From assembly GCA_016839635.1 (NCBI GenBank), contig JAEOTV010000066.1, positions 1 to 5,103 of the forward strand: a DNA stretch of 5,103 nt. Reading direction: 5' to 3'. Positions 1 to 5,103 of the stretch are shown piece by piece (position 1 is the stretch's first letter; every line of letters begins with the position of its first letter). The stretch is from Promethearchaeota archaeon. GTDB taxonomy: Archaea > Asgardarchaeota > Lokiarchaeia > Sigynarchaeales > SOKP01. A program made the translations under genes and the position numbers. The notes under the pieces are model-generated. The model saw only the letters and a list, made by a program, of their open reading frames with translations. It ran no database searches and was not told the DNA's origin.

Positions 1-6
1 TGAAAA

Positions 7-11
7 GGTGA
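7..11 (+). promoter_or_regulatory. Ribosome binding site of the HydB-like gene
   Basis: GGTGA is complementary to the UCACC of the archaeal 16S rRNA 3' end and lies 8 nt before ATG at 20. The GTG inside it (8-10) is in frame and would add four residues, but it is better read as part of the Shine-Dalgarno site. The same GGTGA motif precedes the next two genes, which supports this choice. Confidence 0.7.
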
Positions 12-19
12 AAGAAAAA

Positions 20-1081
20 ATGGATCAAAAAATATTAAAAAAGGATCAAATTGGAAAACTATATAATGAATTTGTAGGAGAGTATGATTTTTATGCTCCT
101 ATTAATGAAAAGGGAAATATAGTATTTAAAAAGATTGAAAATCCAGAAGATATTGTATTAGATTACTTAAATTCAAAAATTCCCCCAAAATCTGTTTTAT
201 TTCCTCAAGAGGAAGTGTTATTTGAATACTCTTTGGATGAAAAAGATGTTGAAATAACTGATAGGCAGAATTTAGACCAAAAGATCTTGATTTTTGGTAT
301 TCGACCATGTGATGCTTATAGTTTTGAGTTAATGGCTAATTTCTTTTCATTTCATGGAAATTGGGAAGATGAAATATATCTTAAGAAAAAAGAAAATGCA
401 ACAATTATCGGATTAGGTTGTAATACTCCAAAGAGTACATGTTTTTGTACTTCAGTTGATGGAAATCCATTTAAAAAAGATAATATGGATATTTTTCTAA
501 CAGATCTAGGAGAAACTTATTTAGTTGAAGGAATCAGCGATAAAGGTAAAGCAATGGTTCAAAAATTATCATGGCTTTCTGATGCGTCTAAGAATGATTT
601 GAAAAAAGCGGAAGAGCAAGCAAAAAGAGCGGAAGAATTAATAACTACAAAGATAGATGTTGATACCATTGTAAAAAACTTAGATACATGTTTTGAAGAT
701 CCTGTATGGGATGAAATTAGTGAATCGTGTATAGGATGTGGTTCCTGCGCTTATTTATGCCCCACCTGTACGTGTTTTGATGTTATTGATGAAACTGATC
801 AGTATAATAATCGAGGGAGAAGAATTAGGATCTGGGATACTTGTCAATCATGTCTTTATACAAAAGAAACAAGTGGGCACAATCCACGAGATACGAAAAT
901 TCAACGCTGTCGAAATCGAATTATGCACAAGTTCAGCTACTATCCTACGAATTATGATTTGTTAGGATGCGTTGGATGTGGAAGATGTATAGCTGTTTGT
1001 CCAGCTAATAATGATCTTCGAGTAATATTAAATAAAATAAAGAAAATAGAAAAAAAAAAGGGTGAGAAAGCAGTTGCCTAA
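20..1081 (+). CDS. 4Fe-4S electron-transfer subunit, sulfhydrogenase beta (HydB)/AsrA family
   Basis: This is a 353-residue cytosolic iron-sulfur protein. Counting from ATG at 20, the N-terminal half carries FGIRPCDA (92-99) and GCNTPKSTCFCTS (133-145), both typical of the beta subunit of group 3b [NiFe] sulfhydrogenase and of anaerobic sulfite reductase subunit A. The C-terminal half has two ferredoxin-type sites, C237-x2-C240-x2-C243-x3-C247-P and C317-x2-C320-x2-C323-x3-C327-P. Between them lie further cysteines (250, 252, 275, 278, 297) and the family signature GHNPR (286-290) with HKFSYY (303-308). No signal peptide or membrane segment is seen. Length matches the family (about 340-370). 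Known members relay electrons between a flavoprotein NAD(P)H-reacting subunit and a catalytic subunit. The next gene overlaps the 3' end by 8 nt, so the two are probably translated in a coupled way. The exact complex (hydrogenase, Asr-like or Flx/Hdr-like) cannot be decided because no catalytic gene is visible. Confidence 0.9.
   Translation: MDQKILKKDQIGKLYNEFVGEYDFYAPINEKGNIVFKKIENPEDIVLDYLNSKIPPKSVLFPQEEVLFEYSLDEKDVEITDRQNLDQKILIFGIRPCDAYSFELMANFFSFHGNWEDEIYLKKKENATIIGLGCNTPKSTCFCTSVDGNPFKKDNMDIFLTDLGETYLVEGISDKGKAMVQKLSWLSDASKNDLKKAEEQAKRAEELITTKIDVDTIVKNLDTCFEDPVWDEISESCIGCGSCAYLCPTCTCFDVIDETDQYNNRGRRIRIWDTCQSCLYTKETSGHNPRDTKIQRCRNRIMHKFSYYPTNYDLLGCVGCGRCIAVCPANNDLRVILNKIKKIEKKKGEKAVA
1060..1065 (+). 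promoter_or_regulatory. Ribosome binding site deciding the TTG start of the HydG-like gene
   Basis: GGGTGA sits 8 nt before an in-frame TTG at 1074. The reading frame could also open at GTG 1062, but that GTG lies within the Shine-Dalgarno match. The TTG start gives an N-terminus beginning MPNPY, which is typical of sulfhydrogenase gamma subunits. The site lies inside the end of the preceding gene. Confidence 0.65.
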
Positions 1082-1913
1082 TCCTTATATACCATATCTT
1101 ACATCAGTAAAGTCAATAGTCTCTGAGAACAAAGTAAATGATATCAAGACTATTGAATTAGAGTTTAAAAAAGAAGAAGAGTATAAGAAATTTGATTATA
1201 TTCCAGGACAATTCGCTGAAATTAGCTTAATTGGAAAAGGTGAATGTCCAATTGGAATCGCTTCATCTCCTACTGAGGAAGGAACCATTAAATTTACTAT
1301 CAAAAAAATGGGTACAGTAACATCAGCATTTCATAATTGTGAAATAGGAGATATAGTTGGGATAAGAGGTCCTTGTGGAAATGGCTGGCCAGTAGAAGAA
1401 ATGAAAGGAAAAAACATAGTGGTTATTGGAGGAGGTTTCGCGTTTTCAACTCTCCGATCACTTGTAATATATTTACTTGATGAGAAGCATCGAAAAGATT
1501 ATGGCGAAATTACAGTAATTTATGGAAATCGTGACCCTGGAGAGGTATTATATAGAGATATTTTAGAGGAATGGAAAAAACGAGACGATATTAAGGTAGT
1601 TTTAACTATTGATCGTGAAGCAGAGGGATGGACTGAAGAAGTTGGATTTGTAGCACCAATCGTTAAAAAAGTTGCACCAAAATCTGATAATGCTATTGCA
1701 GTTATCTGTGGACCTCCGATAATGATCAAAACAGCAATTGCTGTTATGGAAGAGTTAAATTGGGGTCCGGAACAAATTCTTAATAGCCTAGAAATGCGTA
1801 TGAAATGTGGAATCGGAAAATGTGGGCGTTGTAACATAGGGAATAAATTTGTATGCGTTGATGGTCCCGTATTTTCTCTTGCCGAGCTTAAAAAAATGCC
1901 GAATGAATATTAA
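1074..1913 (+). CDS. FAD/NAD(P)-binding oxidoreductase with [2Fe-2S] site, sulfhydrogenase gamma (HydG)/AsrB family
   Basis: This is a 279-residue flavoprotein of the ferredoxin-NADP reductase superfamily. Counting from TTG at 1074, the FAD domain covers about 8-105, with PGQF (44-47), PIGIASSP (59-66, the flavin-binding region) and RGPCGNGWP (98-106). The nucleotide-binding domain follows, with VVIGGGFAFSTLRSL (starting near 116) and ICGPP (211-215). The C-terminus has a [2Fe-2S] site of the PyrK/HydG kind, C245-x4-C250-x2-C253-x7-C261, followed by VDGPVF. In the sulfhydrogenase family this subunit exchanges hydride with NAD(P)H and passes single electrons to the beta subunit. Adjacency and overlap with the HydB-like gene make that pairing very likely here. 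The glycine loop reads GGGFAFSTLRS rather than the GGxGxAPLRS type that I associate with the Pyrococcus enzyme; the cofactor preference (NADH or NADPH) is not decided by this. AsrB and FlxA are related alternatives. Confidence 0.9.
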   Translation: MPNPYIPYLTSVKSIVSENKVNDIKTIELEFKKEEEYKKFDYIPGQFAEISLIGKGECPIGIASSPTEEGTIKFTIKKMGTVTSAFHNCEIGDIVGIRGPCGNGWPVEEMKGKNIVVIGGGFAFSTLRSLVIYLLDEKHRKDYGEITVIYGNRDPGEVLYRDILEEWKKRDDIKVVLTIDREAEGWTEEVGFVAPIVKKVAPKSDNAIAVICGPPIMIKTAIAVMEELNWGPEQILNSLEMRMKCGIGKCGRCNIGNKFVCVDGPVFSLAELKKMPNEY

Positions 1914-1950
1914 ATTAATAATAAATTAAATTTTAAAATAAATCAAAATT

Positions 1951-1956
1951 AGGTGA
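1951..1956 (+). promoter_or_regulatory. Ribosome binding site of the FrhB-like gene
   Basis: AGGTGA lies 6 nt before GTG at 1963. A nearer ATG at 1961 is followed directly by TGA, forming a start-stop pair, so GTG 1963 is the only workable start here. The 49-nt gap after the HydG-like gene is AT-rich and has no clear terminator, so the gene is probably part of the same transcript. Confidence 0.7.
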
Positions 1957-1962
1957 ATAAAT

Positions 1963-3072
1963 GTGACTGTTAGTCCAGTCTTAAAAACATTTGAAGATTT
2001 GATAATAGAAGTTCATGAAAAAGGTTTGTGTGGCGAATGTGGAGGCTGTGTAAGCTTCTGCTCTGCCGGTGAAATTAAAGCTATTGAAATGTCAGAATCA
2101 GGCCCACCTACATATATAAATAAAGATAAATGTCTTAAATGTGGCATTTGTTATTTTGTATGTCCTCAAACTCATGTACTAAATGATCAGTTAAATAAAA
2201 AATTCAATTATGATCCTCCTATCGGGAACCAATTAAAAATAGCTTCATGTCATGCTGCCTCTGATGAGATTAGAAAAAGAGCAACAGATGGTGGTGCTGT
2301 TACAGCAATTTTAACTTATTTATTGGATAATAAACTTATTGATGGAGCAATTGTTTGTAAAAAGAAAGGGCCTTTTAATCGAACTTCATTTTTAGCAACC
2401 AATAAGGAAGATCTAATCGAAGCAGCAGGATCTCATTTTGACTTTTCTAGCCAAGTAGTGGGATTGGAAAAATACAATACATTTATACCTGCTAATATAG
2501 CGTTGAAAAAAGTCAGGAGTTCTGATTTATTAAATATTGCTGTTGTTGGTACTCCATGCCAAGTTAATTCAATTAGAAAAATGCAAGCGTTAAGTATACT
2601 CCCAGCACATATCGTTAAATATACTTTTGGCTTGTTTTGCTATTTAAATTTCTCATTTGATGATGAAGATAGAAAAAAGCTTGAAGAAAAGTTTAATTTC
2701 TCATTTGAAAATGTTGAGAATATGAACGTGCGAGAAAATCTTTTATTATACTTTAGAGATGGAAATTCATTGACAATTCCATTTTCAGATCTACACGATA
2801 TTGGGCGTCCGGCTTGTTACGCATGCCCTGATTTTTCCAATATTTATGCGGATATTTCTTTTGGTGGTCTTGGTTCCCCGGAAAAATTAACTACTGCAAT
2901 AATTAGAACAAAAATTGGTGAAAAAATTTATAATAACGCTCTAAATAAGGGGTACATTAAAGAACCAATTGAGTTAAACAGACCTAATAATAAAATGGAA
3001 ATCTTGGCTAAAGTTGAGGAATGGTCTAATAAGAAAATAGTTAGAGCCGAAAATACTCTAAAGAATAAATAA
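1963..3072 (+). CDS. FrhB/FdhB-family iron-sulfur flavoprotein (F420 hydrogenase/dehydrogenase beta subunit type)
   Basis: This is a 369-residue cytosolic protein. The N-terminus carries two ferredoxin-like sites, C23-x2-C26-x2-C29-x3-C33 and C57-x2-C60-x2-C63-x3-C67-P. The first lacks the usual proline after its last cysteine. The FrhB N-terminal domain follows, with ATDGGAVTAILTYLLDNKLIDGAIV (about 107-131), matching the family pattern SDGG-VTALL-alpha helix-G-IDGA. The C-terminal domain has GTPCQ (196-200), GLFC (223-226), PACYACPDF (283-291) and ADISFGGLG (296-304), a highly conserved order in this family; C199, C226, C285 and C288 are likely additional iron-sulfur ligands. Relatives bind FAD and reduce or oxidise coenzyme F420 (FrhB, FdhB, FpoF) or act as ferredoxin-linked adaptors. 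The partner substrate cannot be read from sequence. It is third in an operon with HydB- and HydG-like genes, which suggests a joint electron-transfer complex. It is not AsrC, the siroheme subunit, because the FrhB signature motifs are clear. Confidence 0.88.
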   Translation: MTVSPVLKTFEDLIIEVHEKGLCGECGGCVSFCSAGEIKAIEMSESGPPTYINKDKCLKCGICYFVCPQTHVLNDQLNKKFNYDPPIGNQLKIASCHAASDEIRKRATDGGAVTAILTYLLDNKLIDGAIVCKKKGPFNRTSFLATNKEDLIEAAGSHFDFSSQVVGLEKYNTFIPANIALKKVRSSDLLNIAVVGTPCQVNSIRKMQALSILPAHIVKYTFGLFCYLNFSFDDEDRKKLEEKFNFSFENVENMNVRENLLLYFRDGNSLTIPFSDLHDIGRPACYACPDFSNIYADISFGGLGSPEKLTTAIIRTKIGEKIYNNALNKGYIKEPIELNRPNNKMEILAKVEEWSNKKIVRAENTLKNK

Positions 3073-3081
3073 ATATTGCGG

Positions 3082-3128
3082 AATTTAATTTATTTAAATT
3101 TATTTTTCTCTTTTTATTTAACATTTTT
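3082..3128 (+). terminator. T-rich terminator of the redox operon
   Basis: Ten bases after the FrhB-like stop codon there is an AT-only inverted repeat, AATTTAA (3082-3088) and TTAAATT (3094-3100), with a 5-nt loop. It is followed by several T tracts up to the T7 at 3122-3128. Archaeal transcription commonly ends at such U-tracts, with or without a hairpin. The next coding signals are on the other strand, which fits an operon end. The stem is weak, so the T tracts are probably the main signal. Confidence 0.55.
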
Positions 3129-3145
3129 TTGCATTAAAAAGTACT

Positions 3146-3283
3146 TTAATTGTGAGCTTCTATGATTTTGTTTAATTTTTTTTTTTCTGACAATTCTAAA
3201 TATCTTTTTTGATACGGTGCTTGTCTATATTGTCTAAAATATTCCCAAACTTCACGTTTCATTTCTAATTTTTCATTCTTCAT
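3146..3283 (-). CDS. Possible 45-residue charged small protein, unknown function
   Basis: A minus-strand frame opens with ATG (3281-3283) and ends with TAA (3146-3148). It encodes 45 residues rich in Lys, Glu, Arg and aromatic residues, including EVWEYFRQYRQAPYQKRYLE and then LSEKKKLNKIIEAHN. The composition (one Trp, four Tyr, alternating charges, likely two helices) looks more like a real soluble protein than a random AT-rich frame. An in-frame TAA lies 27 nt upstream of the ATG. A TATA-like stretch (about 3332-3342) could drive it, or it may be read through from the 324-residue gene 96 bp upstream on the same strand. No convincing Shine-Dalgarno site is seen. The Lys stretch comes from an 11-T run on the plus strand, where a sequencing length error would change the frame. 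I recognise no family. Confidence 0.45.
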   Translation of the reverse strand: MKNEKLEMKREVWEYFRQYRQAPYQKRYLELSEKKKLNKIIEAHN

Positions 3284-3379
3284 ATTAATATGCTTGTTAT
3301 TTTCTACTTATTGAATGAAAAATAGAGTCTTAATTATAAAATATTTAATGAGTCCAATTTTTATAATGGTTTTTTAATA

Positions 3380-4354
3380 TTAAAGTTCAAAGATGTTTCC
3401 CGTATTATAGATGGTACTATCTAAATCGAGTATTATCTGTCCACCTGAAGCCATTTCTACGGCAAAATTTATAGCTTCTAATACCCTATTCATCATAAAT
3501 TCATAAGCAGTAAAACAATCTCCAAGCTGTTGCATCTGATTTCCTGCATAACATTGAGAGATTGCAGGAATTAATTCTGGAATGAAATCCTGGCTTATCA
3601 TCATCTCCTCAGCATCAAGATTAGCTTCTTTTGCTAATGTAAAAGGATTATATACATCCATTTGGGCAAACATGATTCTACAAACAAAAAGTGATGCCTT
3701 TATCTCTTTCATGATGAATTTGATTCTATTTTTGTCGTCGAGGAATTTTTTAAACGTGATTGCATTGATTATATCCTCATTGGTTATAGTGTCTGAAGTA
3801 TCCATTAATTCACTTACTCTTTCTGACATCCTTTTTGAAGATAACATGAGTTTAAGATTCATTTCATTTTTCGTATAATAATCCTCATAAAAAGTAGAAA
3901 GAAAATTATGTGTTCCCAGATCCCCTTGATCTTTCGAGCTGTCTAATTTATAATATCTATCTTTGAATTTATCCATAAAATTCTTTATAATTAGAAATTT
4001 TAATTTTAATCGATGTAACGCAAAAAATAAGCACAATCTTGTTTTGGTATATGCTTCAACATTTCCCATCCTGAATCTATCGTGATGATCCCTTTCATAC
4101 ATAACAATAGGCTTTAATTTACTAACTACAACATCAATAAAATATTCAATGATATGTTCAAGAGGGTGACACTCTAACACATGAAATTTTTCTATTAATT
4201 TTTGGCTTGTTGGTTGACTTTGGGGTAATTCCTTGATGTCATCATAGTTATAATATTCAAGGAATAATGAAGTCAACGCTTCCATTTCTAAAACTGTTCG
4301 ACAGGGAATAAACACCTTATTTAAATCATATAATATTGTTCCACTTTCTGGCAA
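3380..4354 (-). CDS. Unrecognised 324-residue helical protein, divergent neighbour of the actin gene
   Basis: I do not recognise this protein. It starts at TTG (4352-4354); an in-frame TAA lies 18 nt upstream of it, no ATG is available between, and a Shine-Dalgarno-like AGAGGA precedes it. It is predicted largely alpha-helical and cytosolic, with no signal peptide and no clear membrane segment. Visible features are a His/charged patch ERDHHDRFRM (87-96), a basic amphipathic stretch LHRLKLKFLIIKNFMDKFKDRYYK (113-136), a Met/Lys-rich middle part, an acidic segment near 245-260, and a helix-rich end (about 258-303). The last residues read QIILDLDSTIYNTG (306-319), a single beta-strand-like motif that resembles HAD motif I, but the protein stops five residues later. 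Its length and even codon use argue for a true intact gene. It sits alone between a small minus-strand frame and the divergently transcribed actin gene. A cytoskeletal role is possible from context only. Confidence 0.8.
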   Translation of the reverse strand: MPESGTILYDLNKVFIPCRTVLEMEALTSLFLEYYNYDDIKELPQSQPTSQKLIEKFHVLECHPLEHIIEYFIDVVVSKLKPIVMYERDHHDRFRMGNVEAYTKTRLCLFFALHRLKLKFLIIKNFMDKFKDRYYKLDSSKDQGDLGTHNFLSTFYEDYYTKNEMNLKLMLSSKRMSERVSELMDTSDTITNEDIINAITFKKFLDDKNRIKFIMKEIKASLFVCRIMFAQMDVYNPFTLAKEANLDAEEMMISQDFIPELIPAISQCYAGNQMQQLGDCFTAYEFMMNRVLEAINFAVEMASGGQIILDLDSTIYNTGNIFEL

Positions 4355-4363
4355 GTCTTTAAA

Positions 4364-4369
4364 TCCTCT
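4364..4369 (-). promoter_or_regulatory. Ribosome binding site supporting the TTG start of the 324-residue protein
   Basis: On the minus strand AGAGGA lies 9 nt before the TTG at 4354. Its GAGG core can pair with the CCUC of the 16S rRNA 3' end. Together with the in-frame stop just upstream, this fixes TTG as the likely start. Confidence 0.5.
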
Positions 4370-4432
4370 TTAGCGATAATTCATATAATTAGGGAAATAC
4401 CCTCTTTCTTATCAAGTTACTAATTAGATTTC

Positions 4433-4445
4433 TATTTAAATAAGT
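4433..4445 (-). promoter_or_regulatory. Candidate TATA box for the 324-residue gene
   Basis: On the minus strand the sequence reads CTTATTTAAATAG after an A-rich run that could act as the TFB recognition element. Transcription would start about 25 bp downstream, near 4410, leaving a leader of about 55 nt that contains the Shine-Dalgarno site and the AGGGAAATACCCT palindrome. The surrounding DNA is so AT-rich that other TATA-like sites cannot be excluded. Confidence 0.35.
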
Positions 4446-4749
4446 TTTTTTATTGATTTCTCATTAAGATTTTTAAAAATTTATACTATTTTTGAATTAA
4501 TAATATGATGACAAAAAGAATCAATTAAAGTTGGACATATAATTTGTTATTCTAAACGACTAAACCATAAGAAGATTTGTACATATAATTAAAAGCGATT
4601 TTACATACATTTATCATGATTTTTTGTTTTGTATTCAAAAAATTTATAAATGCGTGCATTATTATTATTTTAATTTTAATCTTAGAATTTATCAATTTAA
4701 ACGATAAAGGATAAGAAAAAATTAACAATAAGTTCTGTTAAAAAAGTAA

Positions 4750-4763
4750 TTTATATAATATAA
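4750..4763 (+). promoter_or_regulatory. Candidate TATA box for the actin gene
   Basis: TTTATATAATATAA is the strongest TATA-like element before the actin gene and is preceded by a purine-rich stretch (AAAAAAGTAA) that could bind TFB. Transcription would begin roughly 25 bp downstream, near 4780-4790, giving a leader of about 35-45 nt. That leader has no clear Shine-Dalgarno site. Confidence 0.45.
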
Positions 4764-4822
4764 TCGAAGAAATTAATTGAATTAAAAAAAAAATAATTAA
4801 AATTAAGAGCTGAATTAGAAAT

Positions 4823-5103
4823 ATGGCAGAGGAAGAAAGCTTTTTGAACGCAAAAGCCCTGGTTGTTGATAATGGTACTGGAATCTCCAAAAATGGATTT
4901 GCTGGTGAAGATCAACCAAGGTCAGTCTTCCCTACACTAATTGGTTATCCCAAGTATGAAAGCATCATGACTGATGTTGAACACTATACTCGGGAATACT
5001 ATATTGGTGAGGAAGCTATGCAATTAAAAGGCGTTTTAAAGTTAATGTTCCCTGTTGAACATGGTATCATTGAAGACTGGACTGCTATGGAGAAAATCTG
5101 GCA
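4823..5103 (+). CDS. Lokiactin, eukaryote-like actin (partial, N-terminal 93 residues)
   Basis: The frame opens with ATG at 4823 and runs open to the window edge, so the C-terminal part is missing. After MAEEESFLNAK comes ALVVDNGTGISKNGFAGEDQ, the actin phosphate-1 loop; D16, G18, T19, G20 and K23 match actin D11, G13, S14, G15 and K18. SVFPTLIG (34-41) matches the strand before the DNase-binding loop. PVEHGIIEDW (77-86) and MEKIW (89-93) match actin PIEHGIITNW and MEKIW, with H80 at the place of actin His73. Similarity to eukaryotic actin is far closer than to MreB, ParM or crenactin as I know them. The D-loop (about 42-60) appears two residues longer than in muscle actin. The product is expected to be an ATP-binding filament-forming cytoskeletal protein, as shown for Lokiarchaeota. 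C-ending codons are more frequent than in neighbours (four ATC, three ATT, no ATA for Ile), suggesting high expression. Confidence 0.95.
   Translation, partial: MAEEESFLNAKALVVDNGTGISKNGFAGEDQPRSVFPTLIGYPKYESIMTDVEHYTREYYIGEEAMQLKGVLKLMFPVEHGIIEDWTAMEKIW

Larger units (their letters stand above)
4355..4822. other. 468-bp divergent intergenic region between the unknown gene and the actin gene
   Basis: This stretch is extremely AT-rich and holds no convincing gene. It must contain the promoters of both divergent genes. Visible elements are a short palindrome AGGGAAATACCCT (4391-4403) in the leader of the minus-strand gene, a direct repeat ACATATAATT (4535-4544 and 4581-4590), several TATA-like sequences, and an A10 run (4784-4793) in the actin leader. 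A 32-codon hydrophobic frame (4616-4714) is also present but is weakly supported. No tRNA-like or other structured RNA was found by eye. Confidence 0.6.

Noticed and set aside
738..965. Second plus-strand frame of 75 residues within the HydB-like gene
   Set aside because: It overlaps the conserved cysteine-rich part of the HydB-like protein in another frame, and its product has no recognisable features.
1520..1837. Minus-strand open frame of 105 residues inside the HydG-like gene
   Set aside because: It is the antisense shadow of a strongly conserved coding sequence and shows no own promoter or Shine-Dalgarno support.
1963..3072. AsrC-type siroheme sulfite reductase as third gene, giving an AsrABC operon
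   Set aside because: AsrA- and AsrB-like genes precede it, but the third protein has the FrhB order GTPC, GLFC, CxxCPDF and ADISFGGLG and no siroheme-cluster cysteine pattern.
3129..3145. Hairpin or small RNA between the convergent genes
   Set aside because: Only AT-rich runs and short T tracts are seen here; no stable stem was found by eye.
3393..3437. HAD-phosphatase motif I look-alike (IILDLDSTIYNTG) at the end of the 324-residue protein
   Set aside because: The DxDxT pattern fits HAD motif I, but it lies at the extreme C-terminus with a stop five residues after it. The downstream DNA shows no remaining HAD domain in any frame, so it cannot be a working HAD enzyme and no truncated gene is evident.
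3582..3878. Plus-strand open frame of 98 residues inside the 324-residue gene
   Set aside because: It is antisense to a longer and better supported gene; its Ile/Ser/Leu-rich composition is that of a complement frame.

Overview
The window is very AT-rich archaeal DNA, almost certainly from an Asgard archaeon of the Lokiarchaeota/Promethearchaeota group. The main evidence is the gene entering at the right edge (4823 onward). It encodes the first 93 residues of a eukaryote-like actin of the lokiactin type, with the actin phosphate-1 loop, the VFPTLIG segment and the PVEHGIIEDWTAMEKIW block. GGTGA-type Shine-Dalgarno sites, TATA-box promoters and T-tract terminators fit an archaeon. No rRNA, tRNA, CRISPR array or insertion sequence is visible.

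Left part (1-3128, + strand): a three-gene redox operon. Gene 1 (20-1081) is an iron-sulfur subunit of the sulfhydrogenase-beta/AsrA family. Gene 2 (1074-1913) overlaps its end and is the matching FAD/NAD(P)-binding subunit of the sulfhydrogenase-gamma/AsrB family. Gene 3 (1963-3072) is an FrhB/FdhB-family flavin iron-sulfur protein, of the F420 hydrogenase/dehydrogenase beta type. Together they could form a soluble electron-transfer module: NAD(P)H at the gamma-like subunit, an iron-sulfur relay through the beta-like subunit, and exchange with F420, ferredoxin or a further partner at the FrhB-like subunit. No [NiFe] catalytic or small subunit lies in the window. The operon appears to end in a T-rich terminator at 3082-3128, so any catalytic partner must be upstream or elsewhere.

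Middle part (3129-4354, - strand): a possible 45-residue highly charged small protein (3146-3283), and a 324-residue mostly helical cytosolic protein that I do not recognise (3380-4354). The latter starts at TTG.

Right part (4355-5103): a 468-bp AT-rich divergent intergenic region with promoter signals for both sides, then the actin gene, cut by the window edge. The unknown protein is therefore divergently paired with the actin gene, which is the most intriguing context here. All functional roles are inferred from sequence motifs read by eye; no database search was run.
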